A DNA stretch of 32,024 nt, taken from Janthinobacterium sp. (GTDB lineage Bacteria; Pseudomonadota; Gammaproteobacteria; Burkholderiales; Chitinibacteraceae). Shown piece after piece: positions 17,241-25,745 of the stretch. The stretch covers positions 1-32,024 of the forward strand of contig JANYCY010000021.1 of assembly GCA_025360045.1 (NCBI GenBank), read 5' to 3'. The position numbers were made by a program, and so were the translations under genes. The stretch's first letter is position 1; each line of letters opens with the position of its first letter. Below the pieces are notes generated by a model. The model did no database searches and was not told where the DNA came from. It saw only the letters and a program-made list of their open reading frames with translations.

Positions 17241-17774
17241 ATGAAAGGCATTATTTTTACTGAGTTTCTAGAGCTTGTTGAGCAAACTTGGGGCGATGCA
17301 ATGGCAGATCAGTTGCTAGATGAAACTGATCTGCCATCAGGCGGCATTTATACGGCGGTGGGCACTTATCAGCACAGCGAAATCATCAGCCTAGTCAACG
17401 CGCTAAGCGAAAAATCCCAATTACCCGTCGCTAAGCTCTTACATATATTTGGTGAACATCTCTTTGGCCGGTTTGTAGCGCTCTACCCCTCTTTTTTTAC
17501 CGAAGTACAAGACCCTTTAGACTTTTTAGAGGGCATAGAACAAATCATTCACGCCGAAGTGCTTAAGCTTTACCCCGATGCAGAGCTGCCCCACTTTAGC
17601 GCCGAGCGCTTAAGCCCAAACACACTTATCCTTAAATACAATTCACCACGAAAAATGGGCGACTTTGCCGCAGGCCTACTCACAGGCTGTATCCGCTATT
17701 TTGGCCAGCCCATTACTTTAATTACAGAAAATCACGGCGATTTCGATCTCTTTAAATTAAACCGCCATGGATGA
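17241..17774 (+). CDS. H-NOX haem nitric-oxide sensor
   Basis: 177 residues, the normal size for a stand-alone H-NOX domain. It begins MKGIIF, has the proximal haem ligand His104 (IIHAEVLKLYPDAELP) and the haem-propionate motif YxSxR as YNSPR (133-137). The position five residues after that Arg, a Tyr in oxygen-binding members, is Phe here, so selective NO binding is expected. GGAG precedes the ATG by about 9 bases. Its last 8 bases overlap the histidine kinase gene, the usual arrangement in which NO-bound H-NOX inhibits the kinase. Confidence 0.93.
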   Translation: MKGIIFTEFLELVEQTWGDAMADQLLDETDLPSGGIYTAVGTYQHSEIISLVNALSEKSQLPVAKLLHIFGEHLFGRFVALYPSFFTEVQDPLDFLEGIEQIIHAEVLKLYPDAELPHFSAERLSPNTLILKYNSPRKMGDFAAGLLTGCIRYFGQPITLITENHGDFDLFKLNRHG

Positions 17775-19095
17775 GCAAGAGCTTCTGCGGCTACAAAAAC
17801 GCAGCCAAAGAGAAAGATTGGCCCGCAAAGAGGCCGAAGCGCTGCTCGAAGCCAAAAGCCTAGATCTCTACACCGCCAACCAAGCCTTGCAAAAGCTAGC
17901 CGATCAGCTAGAAGCACGGGTTGCACAAAGAACAGAGCAGCTTGAAGCCGCCCTTGAGGCCAGCCAAGCCGCCACACGGGCCAAAAGCAGCTTTTTGGCC
18001 ATCATGGGCCACGAAATTCGCACGCCGCTGAATGGCATTTTGGGCATTGCTCAATTATTAGAGCGCAGCCCGCTGAATGCAGACCAAGCCAGCATGCTGG
18101 CCACACTCAGCCGCTGTGGTGATTCCCTTTTAACACTGATTAACGAGATTCTGGATTACTCCAAGCTTGAAGCCAGCCAAATGACGCTGGAAACCACCCC
18201 AGTTAACCTGCCAGAATTACTGCACGATATCGTAAAACTCTACCATCCGCTCGCCAGCCAAAAACAACTCTCACTCACCTTAGAAATCAACAGCAATGTA
18301 GAGCAGTGGATCAAAAGCGACCCGCTGCGCCTCAGGCAAATTTTACAAAACCTGTTAGGCAACGCGATAAAATTTACCACCCACGGCTACGTTTCCATTC
18401 TTGCAGAGCAATCCCAACAAACGCTCACGCTTAAAATGAGCGATAGCGGCATAGGCATTAGGCAAGAACAGCTCACCACATTATTTAAACCCTTCTCACA
18501 AGCCGATAGCACGATTACCCGCCAATACGGAGGCACCGGCCTAGGCTTGGCGATTGTCTCGCGCATCATCGAGCTCATGGGCGGCGATATCCAGCTAACC
18601 AGCGAGTACGGATCAGGCAGCATTTTTTTAATCCACTTACCGCTGCAAAGCAGCGAGAGCACCACGCCTACCCGCCTAGGCAAAGCAGTTGCCACCCAAC
18701 TCCCCGCTGATTTGCATGTACTCATAGCAGAAGACAACGCCGTTAACCAATTTGTAGCCCAGCGCTGTATTGAGCAAGCCGGCGCACGCGCCACCGTGGT
18801 GAACAACGGCGAAGCGGCACTGCAAATACTAAGAATCATTCGTTTCCCCGTTGTGCTAATGGATTTATCCATGCCCATTCTGGACGGATTAAGCGCCTGC
18901 CGAGCCATACGCGCCCAACCAGAATGCTACGGCCAACCTTGGATTATCGCCCTCACCGCCAATTCACTCATCGACGATCGCTCTGCCTGCCTTGAAGCAG
19001 GCATGGATGATTTCATCGCAAAACCATTTAATTTTGAACAAATTCAAGCAGCTATCAGCAGAGCCATCGCATCCCCGCAAAGTACAAAAAAATAA
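17767..19095 (+). CDS. H-NOX-associated hybrid histidine kinase (HahK-like)
   Basis: 442 residues, no membrane span. An N-terminal coiled coil (about 1-70) leads to HisKA with His82 ([11 protein letters not shown]), an ATPase domain ([14 protein letters not shown]) and a C-terminal receiver (about 316-435) with Glu322/Asp323, phospho-acceptor Asp366 and Lys419. The lack of its own sensor domain fits control by the overlapping H-NOX protein. In relatives such kinases feed c-di-GMP or biofilm circuits through a separate phosphotransfer protein; no such partner is seen here. Confidence 0.92.
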   Translation: MDEQELLRLQKRSQRERLARKEAEALLEAKSLDLYTANQALQKLADQLEARVAQRTEQLEAALEASQAATRAKSSFLAIMGHEIRTPLNGILGIAQLLERSPLNADQASMLATLSRCGDSLLTLINEILDYSKLEASQMTLETTPVNLPELLHDIVKLYHPLASQKQLSLTLEINSNVEQWIKSDPLRLRQILQNLLGNAIKFTTHGYVSILAEQSQQTLTLKMSDSGIGIRQEQLTTLFKPFSQADSTITRQYGGTGLGLAIVSRIIELMGGDIQLTSEYGSGSIFLIHLPLQSSESTTPTRLGKAVATQLPADLHVLIAEDNAVNQFVAQRCIEQAGARATVVNNGEAALQILRIIRFPVVLMDLSMPILDGLSACRAIRAQPECYGQPWIIALTANSLIDDRSACLEAGMDDFIAKPFNFEQIQAAISRAIASPQSTKK

Positions 19096-19130
19096 AACAA
19101 CAAAATATCGCCAAATTCTCATAAAGAGTA

Positions 19131-19159
19131 TTGACAGCTAAAATAAAAGAAACCATAAT
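19131..19159 (+). promoter_or_regulatory. Promoter of tRNA-Met
   Basis: TTGACA (19131-19136) and CATAAT (19154-19159) have a 17-base spacer, followed by a GC-rich discriminator (GCGTCCC). The predicted start is about 8 bases before the mature tRNA. Confidence 0.85.
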
Positions 19160-19173
19160 GCGTCCCTCTTTAA

Positions 19174-19250
19174 GGCTATGTAGCTCAGTTGGTTAGAGCA
19201 CAGCACTCATAATGCTGGGGTCGCAGGTTCGAGTCCCGCCATAGCCACCA
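19174..19250 (+). tRNA. tRNA-Met (CAT), elongator type
   Basis: 77 nucleotides, CCA encoded. The acceptor arms GGCTATG and CATAGCC pair exactly. The D-arm TAGCTCAGTTGGTTAGAGCA, the anticodon loop CTCATAA (anticodon CAT) and the T-arm GGTTCGAGTCC are all present. The sequence closely follows the E. coli elongator tRNA-Met. A tRNA-Ile with lysidine-modified CAU is the alternative but fits less well. Confidence 0.95.
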
Positions 19251-19320
19251 GATACTTCTCTGGTTAGCGCCAGAGAGAGAAGCCCCGCAAATCTAACGAT
19301 TGCGGGGCTTTTTCTTGCCT
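19251..19320 (+). repeat. Left copy of 70-bp direct repeat flanking the defence island
   Basis: It begins at the first base after the tRNA CCA and covers the tRNA terminator region. A second copy in the same orientation lies at 29417-29486 with 66 of 70 bases identical. Between them are exactly the restriction-modification and associated genes. Confidence 0.9.
19280..19314 (+). terminator. Terminator of tRNA-Met
   Basis: AAGCCCCGCA and TGCGGGGCTT pair exactly, followed by a T-run. A smaller stem CTCTGG/CCAGAG (19258-19275) precedes it. Confidence 0.9.
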
Positions 19321-19419
19321 GCTTCTCCTGTTCTCACCTTAATAATCCCCCAAGTCCTACACTGCTTTGCCAGTTATAATCTGACACAACCTTTCGTTAG
19401 ACATAAAGAATAATTAAAC

Positions 19420-20994
19420 ATGCTCCAAGACATCCAAAAAACGCTCTGGTCAGCCGCCGATAAGCTGCGTGCCAATGTTGATGCGGCCGAATACAAGCAC
19501 ATCGCGCTTGGCATGATTTTTCTGAAATTCATTTCTGATTCGTTTTCCGCTCGCCGTGCTGAACTCACGCGCCGCTTTGCTGACGAAAACGACGAATATT
19601 TTTTACATGATTGCGATGATGAATTACTGGCCGAAGAGCTAGAAGACCGTGATTACTACAAAGCAGTAAACGTATTTTGGGTGCCGGAAGGAGCACGTTG
19701 GGAAGCCTTGCGGGCCAATGCCAAGCAAGCCGATATCGGCAAGCGTATTGACGATGCGCTGGCGATTTTGGAGCTAGAAAACCCCAGCCTGAAAGGCATC
19801 TTAGATAAACGCTATGCCCGAGCCCCCTTGCCCGATGGCAAGCTCGGCGAATTGGTTGATCTGATTTCGACGATTGGTTTTGGTGAAGACCAAAGCAAAG
19901 CGCGCGATATTCTCGGCCAAGTATACGAATACTTCCTCGGCCAGTTTGCCAGCGCCGAGGGCAAAAAGGGCGGGCAGTTCTACACACCGCAATCCATCGT
20001 TAAAACGCTGGTCGCCGTACTCGACCCGCATCAGGGCAAGGTTTATGACCCTTGCTGTGGCTCGGGCGGCATGTTTGTGCAGTCGGAAAAATTTATCGAG
20101 GCTCATGGCGGGCAGCTCGGTGATGTATCTATTTATGGGCAGGAATCCAACCCTACCACCTGGCGCTTGGCGGCGATGAACCTCGCCATTCGCGGCATCG
20201 ACTTCAACCTTGGCCGCGAACCGGGCGACACTTTTACTAAAAATCAGCACCCCGATCTGCGCGCCGATTACATCCTCGCCAACCCACCGTTCAATATCAG
20301 CGACTGGTGGCATGGCTCTCTGGAAGGCGACTCGCGCTGGGTGTACGGTACGCCGCCGCAAGGCAACGCCAATTATGCGTGGCTGCAGCATATGCTTTAC
20401 CACCTTAAATCCGATGGCCGCGCCGGTATTGTGCTGGCCAATGGCTCGATGTCATCCAGCCAAAACTCTGAAGGACAAATCCGTGCCGCCATGGTCGATG
20501 CTGACGTGGTGGAAGTGATGATTGCCCTGCCCGGCCAGTTATTCTTCAACACGCAAATCCCCGCCTGCCTGTGGTTCTTGGCCAAAACCAAAACCACCCG
20601 CCAAGGTGAAGTGCTGTTTATCGACGCGCGCAAGCTTGGCAAAATGATTTCGCGCGTGCAGTGTGAGCTGGATGACGAGGCGATTACCCGCATTGCCAAT
20701 TTGGTGAAGGCTTGGCGCTCTTCTCCCTCCCCCCTTGAGGGAGAGGGCCGGGGTGAGGGGTATGAAGACATCCCCGGCTTCTGCCGCAGCGTGAAACTGG
20801 CCGAAATCGCCGAACACGGCTACGTACTCACCCCCGGCCGTTATGTTGGCGCAGAAGAAATCGAAGACAATGACGAAGACTTTGCGACCAAAATGACAGC
20901 GCTGACGGAAAAACTGGGCGAACAGATGGCCAAAGGCGCGGAACTCGACCAGCTGATTCGCCAGAAACTGGGAGGCTTAGGATATGAGTTCTGA
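19420..20994 (+). CDS. hsdM: Type I restriction-modification DNA methyltransferase subunit HsdM
   Basis: 524 residues. Makes N6-methyladenine together with HsdS. The N-terminal HsdM helical region (about 1-150) is followed by the SAM motif PCCGSGG (211-217) and the catalytic NPPF (288-291). Residues about 434-448 (SSPSPLEGEGRGEG) are encoded by a palindromic repeat not expected in the family. The C-terminus IRQKLGGLGYEF recurs as DNA just before hsdS. A TATAAT at 19375-19380 may be the -10 of the operon; no good -35 is seen and the Shine-Dalgarno site is weak. Its last 11 bases overlap the next gene. Confidence 0.95.
   Translation: MLQDIQKTLWSAADKLRANVDAAEYKHIALGMIFLKFISDSFSARRAELTRRFADENDEYFLHDCDDELLAEELEDRDYYKAVNVFWVPEGARWEALRANAKQADIGKRIDDALAILELENPSLKGILDKRYARAPLPDGKLGELVDLISTIGFGEDQSKARDILGQVYEYFLGQFASAEGKKGGQFYTPQSIVKTLVAVLDPHQGKVYDPCCGSGGMFVQSEKFIEAHGGQLGDVSIYGQESNPTTWRLAAMNLAIRGIDFNLGREPGDTFTKNQHPDLRADYILANPPFNISDWWHGSLEGDSRWVYGTPPQGNANYAWLQHMLYHLKSDGRAGIVLANGSMSSSQNSEGQIRAAMVDADVVEVMIALPGQLFFNTQIPACLWFLAKTKTTRQGEVLFIDARKLGKMISRVQCELDDEAITRIANLVKAWRSSPSPLEGEGRGEGYEDIPGFCRSVKLAEIAEHGYVLTPGRYVGAEEIEDNDEDFATKMTALTEKLGEQMAKGAELDQLIRQKLGGLGYEF
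20722..20760 (+). repeat. Palindromic repeat inserted in frame in hsdM
   Basis: TCTCCCTC and GAGGGAGA form an 8-bp stem, followed by GGGCCGGGGTGAGGGG. This C-rich/G-rich style is typical of dispersed intergenic palindromes in many proteobacteria. Here it is translated as PLEGEGRGEG without breaking the frame. hsdR contains a similar insert. Confidence 0.7.
20934..20994 (+). repeat. First copy of 61-bp repeat: hsdM end and next-gene start
   Basis: Covers the last 19 codons and stop of hsdM and, in the overlapping frame, the ATGAGTTCTG start of the YhcG-type gene. It matches 22196-22256 at 55 of 61 positions. Confidence 0.9.
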
Positions 20995-22102
20995 TCAACC
21001 AGATCAGCGCAAACAGCGAGGCAAAATCGACCGTACGGTTAGTTTTCCTGTGCCAGCTGAATCGATTGAAATGCCTGATAGCTATGCCATCACTTTAAAT
21101 GAACTCAAGCAACGTATAGGCAGGGAGCGCTTGCGTGTGGTCTTGGCGAGTAATTCGGCCATGGTGCTGTTGTACTGGGAAATCGGCCAACACATCCTCA
21201 ATAAACAGCAGGATGAAGGCTGGGGCGCACGGGTTATCGACCGGCTGGCTCACGATTTGCGCTTGGCTTTTCCGGATATGAAAGGTTTTTCACCGCGCAA
21301 TCTAAAATATATGCGCAGTTTTGCCTCAACCTGGACAGATCAGGCCATTGTGCAAGCGGTGCTTGCACAATTAACCTGGTATCACAATATCGCGCTATTA
21401 GAGAAGCTCAGTGATCGAGAGGAGCGGCTGTGGTATGCGCAGCAAACTCTGGAATACGGCTGGTCGCGCAATATTTTAGCCATGCAAATCGAATCCCGCG
21501 CCATCGCCCGCCACGGCAAAGCGCAGAATAATTTTCCCACCACCTTGCCGCCACTCGATTCCGACATGGCCAGCCAGGTGTTTAAAGACCCATATCTGTT
21601 CGATTTTTTAGGCACCGACGCACCGCGCCGTGAAAAAGAACTGGAACAAGGGCTGATGGATCATATCCAGAAGTTCTTACTTGAACTCGGTCAGGGTTTT
21701 GCCTTTGTCGGGCGACAAGTTCATCTGGAAATGGGCGATCAAGATTTTTATCTGGATTTATTGTTCTATCACCTCAAGTTACGCCGCTATATCGTCATCG
21801 AACTGAAAGCCCGCGAATTCACCCCCGGTGATGGCGCACAACTGGGCATGTATATGACCGCAGTCAATCGCCTGCTCGCTCATCCAGACGATCAGCCCGC
21901 ACTCGGTCTGCTGCTGGTCAGAAAGAAAAATCAGATTCTGGTCGAATACGCCTTGGGAAATAGTAGCCAGCCGATTAGCGTCGCAGAATGGGAAACCCAG
22001 CTCACCCGCTCACTGCCGGAAGACCTGCAAGCCAGCTTGCCGAGTATCGAAGAAATCGAAGCGGAGTTGTGCAACGAGATGGAGAGCGGCAATGCGGAAT
22101 AA
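20984..22102 (+). CDS. DUF1016/YhcG-family PDDEXK nuclease-domain protein
   Basis: 372 residues. The N-terminal DUF1016 helical domain has VVLASNSAMVLLYWEIGQHI, GWGARVIDRLAHDLR..FPDMKGFSPRNLKYMR and LTWYHNIALLEKL. The C-terminal part carries a PDDEXK-like core, with DFYLDLLFYH..LRRYIVIELKAREF giving the Asp and the Glu-x-Lys. The family is common beside type I systems, and its role there is not established. The start codon lies inside hsdM and copies the context of the hsdS start. Two related hairpins occur, one in this gene (21348-21370) and one just after its stop. Confidence 0.9.
   Translation: MSSDQPDQRKQRGKIDRTVSFPVPAESIEMPDSYAITLNELKQRIGRERLRVVLASNSAMVLLYWEIGQHILNKQQDEGWGARVIDRLAHDLRLAFPDMKGFSPRNLKYMRSFASTWTDQAIVQAVLAQLTWYHNIALLEKLSDREERLWYAQQTLEYGWSRNILAMQIESRAIARHGKAQNNFPTTLPPLDSDMASQVFKDPYLFDFLGTDAPRREKELEQGLMDHIQKFLLELGQGFAFVGRQVHLEMGDQDFYLDLLFYHLKLRRYIVIELKAREFTPGDGAQLGMYMTAVNRLLAHPDDQPALGLLLVRKKNQILVEYALGNSSQPISVAEWETQLTRSLPEDLQASLPSIEEIEAELCNEMESGNAE
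21348..21370 (+). repeat. Perfect hairpin inside the YhcG-type gene
   Basis: TTGTGCAAGC and GCTTGCACAA are exact reverse complements around GGT; in the gene they encode IVQAVLAQ. An almost identical sequence follows the gene's stop at 22110-22130. Confidence 0.7.
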
Positions 22103-22195
22103 TCCAATGGTGCAAGTGGTGCTTGCACAAATAGGGTATTTGCTTGCAGCTTTTTATAATATTGATCTGCAGCGATATATCCATAATAAAACAAC
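22103..22195 (+). other. Spacer between YhcG-type gene and repeated hsdM tail
   Basis: Contains the hairpin GTGCAAG-TGGTG-CTTGCAC (22110-22128), matching part of the coding hairpin at 21348-21370. There is no T-run, so it is not a clear terminator; the remainder is AT-rich and non-coding. Confidence 0.5.
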
Positions 22196-22256
22196 AGGCG
22201 CGGGATTCGACCAGCTGATTCGCCAGAAACTGGGAGGGCTGGGGTATGAGTTCTGA
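22196..22256 (+). repeat. Second copy of 61-bp repeat: relic hsdM tail and hsdS start
   Basis: It still spells the end of HsdM (FDQLIRQKLGGLGYEF and stop) but is no longer attached to hsdM. Its overlapping ATG is the real start of hsdS. It shows that hsdM once ran directly into hsdS here. Confidence 0.9.
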
Positions 22257-23634
22257 GATGCAAATGGGTAAGGAGAATTCGCCGCACAGCGGCAATGCGC
22301 CGGCGGATGAGGGTATGGCTCTAAACGCATCTAGTGATAAGGCTTGTGGCGCAATACCTACGGTGATTGCGCCCTACGAGGCTGAGTGGAAAACAGAAAG
22401 CCTTATTGCACACTATGACATTCGATCAGGCTTATCTAAACCAGCGAAAGAGTTTGGCTTAGGCTATCCGTTTTTGACGTTCAAAGATGTTTTTTATAAC
22501 TTCTTTGCCCCTGAGCAGCTAGGTGATTTGGTTCAATCTACTGATAAAGAACGTGAATTAAGTTCTGTACGAAGAGGCGACGTTTTTCTGACTCGAACAA
22601 GTGAAACGATGCATGAGCTTGGCATGAGTTGTGTAGCACTTCGAGATTACCCAGATGCAACATTTAATGGGTTTTGCAAACGACTTCGCCCTAAGCCTGA
22701 TTCAGACTTAGTGCCTGAGTATGTAGGATATTTCTTGCGTGGCCCTTCGTTCAGACAGGCGATGTTGTCTATGTCAACGATGTCGACCCGAGCAAGTCTT
22801 AACAACGAAATGATTGCGAGGTTAGAGATAACCTATCCACCAAAGGAGATGCAAAGTCAGATTGCCGCAATTCTGAAGAGCCTCGACGACCGCATTGCAC
22901 TGTTGCGCGAGACCAATGCGACGCTGGAGGCGATGGCGCAGGCGCTGTTTAAGTCGTGGTTTGTCGATTTCGACCCCGTCCACGCTAACGCCGGCACCCA
23001 AGCCGCCACGCTCCCGCCCGAACTCCAAACCCTCTTCCCTGTCACCCTCACCAAAACCCCGCAAGGCTTGGTGCCGGAGGGGTGGGGAGTTGCTTGTTTG
23101 AATGAAATTTGCCAAATCGCAAGTGGGAAACGCCCTGAGATTCGTTCTGATACGGAAAGTGAAGGGGCGAAAGTGCCTTTATATGGTGGCGCGGGAGTTA
23201 TGGGCTACACAGATAAGTCATTATTTAATGAAAAGAAAATACTGACTGGCCGAGTTGGTACACTTGGAAAAGTGCATATTGCTACACCGCCATTCTGGGC
23301 TTCAGATAATGTGCTTGTTCTAACGCCTAAGGATCAATCCAATTTCTATTTTTCCTTAAATTGGCTGCTGGCTATTGATGTTCACTCATTAAATCGTGGC
23401 TCTACCCAGCCACTATTGACTCAGAAAGATCTTGGCGCACAACAGCGGGCTTTGCCTCCAAATGAAATTCTTATTGAGTTTGAGTATGTAGTTGCCGAGC
23501 TTTATCTAAAAATTCAGGCAAATAGCCAGCAAGCCCAAACCCTCGCCACCCTGCGCGACACGCTACTGCCGCGCCTGATCTCCGGCCAGCTCCGCCTACC
23601 CGACGCCGAAGCTGCGCTGGCGGAGGTGGTGTGA
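22246..23634 (+). CDS. hsdS: Type I restriction-modification specificity subunit HsdS
   Basis: 462 residues. It selects the target of the HsdM and HsdR complexes. The first target-recognition domain covers about residues 45-200. The central conserved helices (SQIAAILKSLDDRIALLRETNATLEAMAQALFKSWFVDF) hold the spacing between half-sites, the second recognition domain covers about 280-420, and a shorter C-terminal helix follows. The recognition domains are more AT-rich and differ in codon use from the GC-rich conserved parts, the usual sign of domain swapping. The recognition sequence cannot be read from the protein. The start lies in the repeated hsdM tail, and the stop overlaps the next ATG (TGATG). 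Confidence 0.93.
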   Translation: MSSEMQMGKENSPHSGNAPADEGMALNASSDKACGAIPTVIAPYEAEWKTESLIAHYDIRSGLSKPAKEFGLGYPFLTFKDVFYNFFAPEQLGDLVQSTDKERELSSVRRGDVFLTRTSETMHELGMSCVALRDYPDATFNGFCKRLRPKPDSDLVPEYVGYFLRGPSFRQAMLSMSTMSTRASLNNEMIARLEITYPPKEMQSQIAAILKSLDDRIALLRETNATLEAMAQALFKSWFVDFDPVHANAGTQAATLPPELQTLFPVTLTKTPQGLVPEGWGVACLNEICQIASGKRPEIRSDTESEGAKVPLYGGAGVMGYTDKSLFNEKKILTGRVGTLGKVHIATPPFWASDNVLVLTPKDQSNFYFSLNWLLAIDVHSLNRGSTQPLLTQKDLGAQQRALPPNEILIEFEYVVAELYLKIQANSQQAQTLATLRDTLLPRLISGQLRLPDAEAALAEVV

Positions 23635-24671
23635 TGCCGATTGAAATTCGCCAATGGAATGATATTGAAGAACAGTTCACTGATGGCTTGTTGCTAGGTA
23701 ATGGCGCGAGTTGTGCTGTTCACAATGGCTTCAGATATGACTCTTTGTTCGGAGAGGCCAAAAAGAATAATTTTTTCCAATCCAACGATACGTTGGCACG
23801 AGCTGTGGCTGATATTTTTGAGCGATTCAAAAAAGACGACTTTGAATATGTTCTGCGCAAGTTGTGGCAAGCCAAGCAAGTTAATGCAGCACTGGAAATT
23901 TCTTGCGATAAAGTCGATGAGGCCTATAAGGCTATACGCTACGCGCTGATTAAAACTGTACGGCACACTCATGTCAGTTATCGTGATGCAGAGCCTCAAC
24001 TCACGTCAATTTATCAATTCATGAAACAGTTTAAGACTGTGGTCTCACTGAACTATGACTTGATTGTTTATTGGGCTCGGATGCTTGGCAACAAAGAACA
24101 CGGCAACTGGTTTAAAGATTGTTTCCAAGATGGCTATTTCATTGATGAATGGCAGGATTGGAATAAGCCATACAAAGCACAAGGGTCTTCGCTTTTTTTC
24201 TTTCCGCATGGCAATTTAATGCTGGCGAATAGAAAAAATGGTAAAGAGCGAAAACTTAAAGTACCTGAAGGCGCTAAACTTTTGAATTCGATTCTAAATA
24301 GCTGGGAAAGTGAAGGGTCAGTGCCACTTTTTGTATGCGAAGGGTGTTCCGATCACAAGAAGCTGGCTATTCAGAAATCGCCTTACTTGCATCGCATTTA
24401 CCGGGAAGTACTCAATGAAGCTGGGCCAACATTGGTGATTTATGGCTGGAGTATGTCTCCACAAGACGATCATCTATTCGAAAAATTGAAAGATGCCAAG
24501 CTGAATCGTATCGCAGTTTCAGTCTATCAAAATGACCAAGCGTTTGCGCAGCAGGCCTTTGACAAGCTGCGGGAAATTCATAGGGACGCAGAAATAATCT
24601 TTTTCGATTCAAAAAGTCCCGGCTGCTGGAATAATCCTACATCAGAAGAGGTTGCAGTTGATGTCTTTTAA
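23634..24671 (+). CDS. DUF4917 / SIR2-like protein
   Basis: 345 residues. Motifs follow the order of SIR2-like proteins: LLGNGAS (20-26) for the nucleotide loop, SLNYD (138-142) as in the TxNYD of this clan, PHGN (191-194) in place of LHG, and YGWSMSPQDDH (270-280) as in GYSxxDxxI. This matches DUF4917 as I know it. SIR2-like proteins in defence systems often cleave NAD+; whether this one does is inference. The start at 23634 has GGAGG 7 bases upstream, lies within the hsdS stop overlap, and is preferred to the GTG three bases earlier. The gene is AT-richer than its neighbours. Confidence 0.8.
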   Translation: MPIEIRQWNDIEEQFTDGLLLGNGASCAVHNGFRYDSLFGEAKKNNFFQSNDTLARAVADIFERFKKDDFEYVLRKLWQAKQVNAALEISCDKVDEAYKAIRYALIKTVRHTHVSYRDAEPQLTSIYQFMKQFKTVVSLNYDLIVYWARMLGNKEHGNWFKDCFQDGYFIDEWQDWNKPYKAQGSSLFFFPHGNLMLANRKNGKERKLKVPEGAKLLNSILNSWESEGSVPLFVCEGCSDHKKLAIQKSPYLHRIYREVLNEAGPTLVIYGWSMSPQDDHLFEKLKDAKLNRIAVSVYQNDQAFAQQAFDKLREIHRDAEIIFFDSKSPGCWNNPTSEEVAVDVF

Positions 24672-25737
24672 TCGAACCCTGCCCTATAACGACTTGCCAT
24701 TGCTGCCCCCCGCCATAGAGTTGGAAACCAAGGCCGTGCTCAAGCAAGCTATTGCGGCCAATCGTGTATTGGCGAACCTGCGCGGCTTGGCTGCCAAAAT
24801 TCCCAATCAGGGCTTGCTGATTAACAGCATTGTGCTGCAAGAAGCGCGGCTGTCGTCCGAGATTGAGAATATCGTCACGACCAACGATGAGCTGTATCGC
24901 GCTTCTGCCGATCCTGATGGCAAAACCGATCCGCATACTAAGGAAGTGCTGCGTTATCGCGAGGCTTTGAATTTTGGTTTTCGGACGCTTAAAGACAGAC
25001 CACTAACGACCAATTTGTTTATTGAACTGGTGCAGTTAATCAAGCAGGCAGACATTGGCATCAGGGCTATTCCCGGTACTGCGCTGAAAAATGATCTGGG
25101 TGAGGTCATTTATACGCCGCCAGTTGGTGAAGGGGTGATTCGCGACAAGCTGGGTAATCTGGAGCAATTCATCCATGCGGATGATGATCTTGATCCTTTG
25201 GTCAAAATGGCGGTCATGCATTATCAGTTCGAGGCGATTCACCCCTTCCCCGATGGTAATGGCCGCACGGGGCGGATTTTGAATTTGCTGTATCTGGTAG
25301 AAAAGCAATTGCTGGATATTCCCGTGCTATTTTTGTCCCGCTATATCATCACGCACCGTGTGGATTATTACGCTGGTTTGCGTCTTGTGACAGAAGAGCA
25401 GGATTGGGAAAACTGGGTGCTGTTTATGTTGCGTGCCGTGGAATCCACTGCTCAGCAGACCTATGACCAAGTGGTACGTATTCTTGATTTGATGGAAAAC
25501 ACGCGCGCGCGCGTGCAGCGTGAAGCGGATGGAATTTACAGCAAAGACCTGATCGAAATAATATTTCAACAACCCTACACCAAGATTTCATTTTTGGTGG
25601 ACGCAGGAATTGCGAAACGGCAAACTGCATCTAACTACCTTAAAACCTTGGTTGAAATGGGTATTTTGCGCGAGCAAGCTATTGGGCGAGAGAAATATTA
25701 TATCAACGATGCATTGTTCAGCGAACTGACCCGCTAA
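24661..25737 (+). CDS. Fic-family AMP-transferase with N-terminal inhibitory helix and C-terminal winged helix
   Basis: 358 residues. The catalytic Fic motif HPFPDGNGRTGR is intact (His194). Residues 65-70 (SSEIEN) fit the inhibitory motif (S/T)xxxE(G/N), with Glu69 expected to block the ATP site, so this is a class II self-inhibited Fic protein. The C-terminal 70 residues look like a winged HTH (KISFLVDAGIAKRQTASNYLKTLVEMGIL). The ATG at 24661 overlaps the DUF4917 stop; a TTG nine bases earlier is less likely. Such proteins usually AMPylate a partner protein; the target is unknown. Confidence 0.92.
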   Translation: MSFNRTLPYNDLPLLPPAIELETKAVLKQAIAANRVLANLRGLAAKIPNQGLLINSIVLQEARLSSEIENIVTTNDELYRASADPDGKTDPHTKEVLRYREALNFGFRTLKDRPLTTNLFIELVQLIKQADIGIRAIPGTALKNDLGEVIYTPPVGEGVIRDKLGNLEQFIHADDDLDPLVKMAVMHYQFEAIHPFPDGNGRTGRILNLLYLVEKQLLDIPVLFLSRYIITHRVDYYAGLRLVTEEQDWENWVLFMLRAVESTAQQTYDQVVRILDLMENTRARVQREADGIYSKDLIEIIFQQPYTKISFLVDAGIAKRQTASNYLKTLVEMGILREQAIGREKYYINDALFSELTR

Positions 25738-25745
25738 TCATGAAT

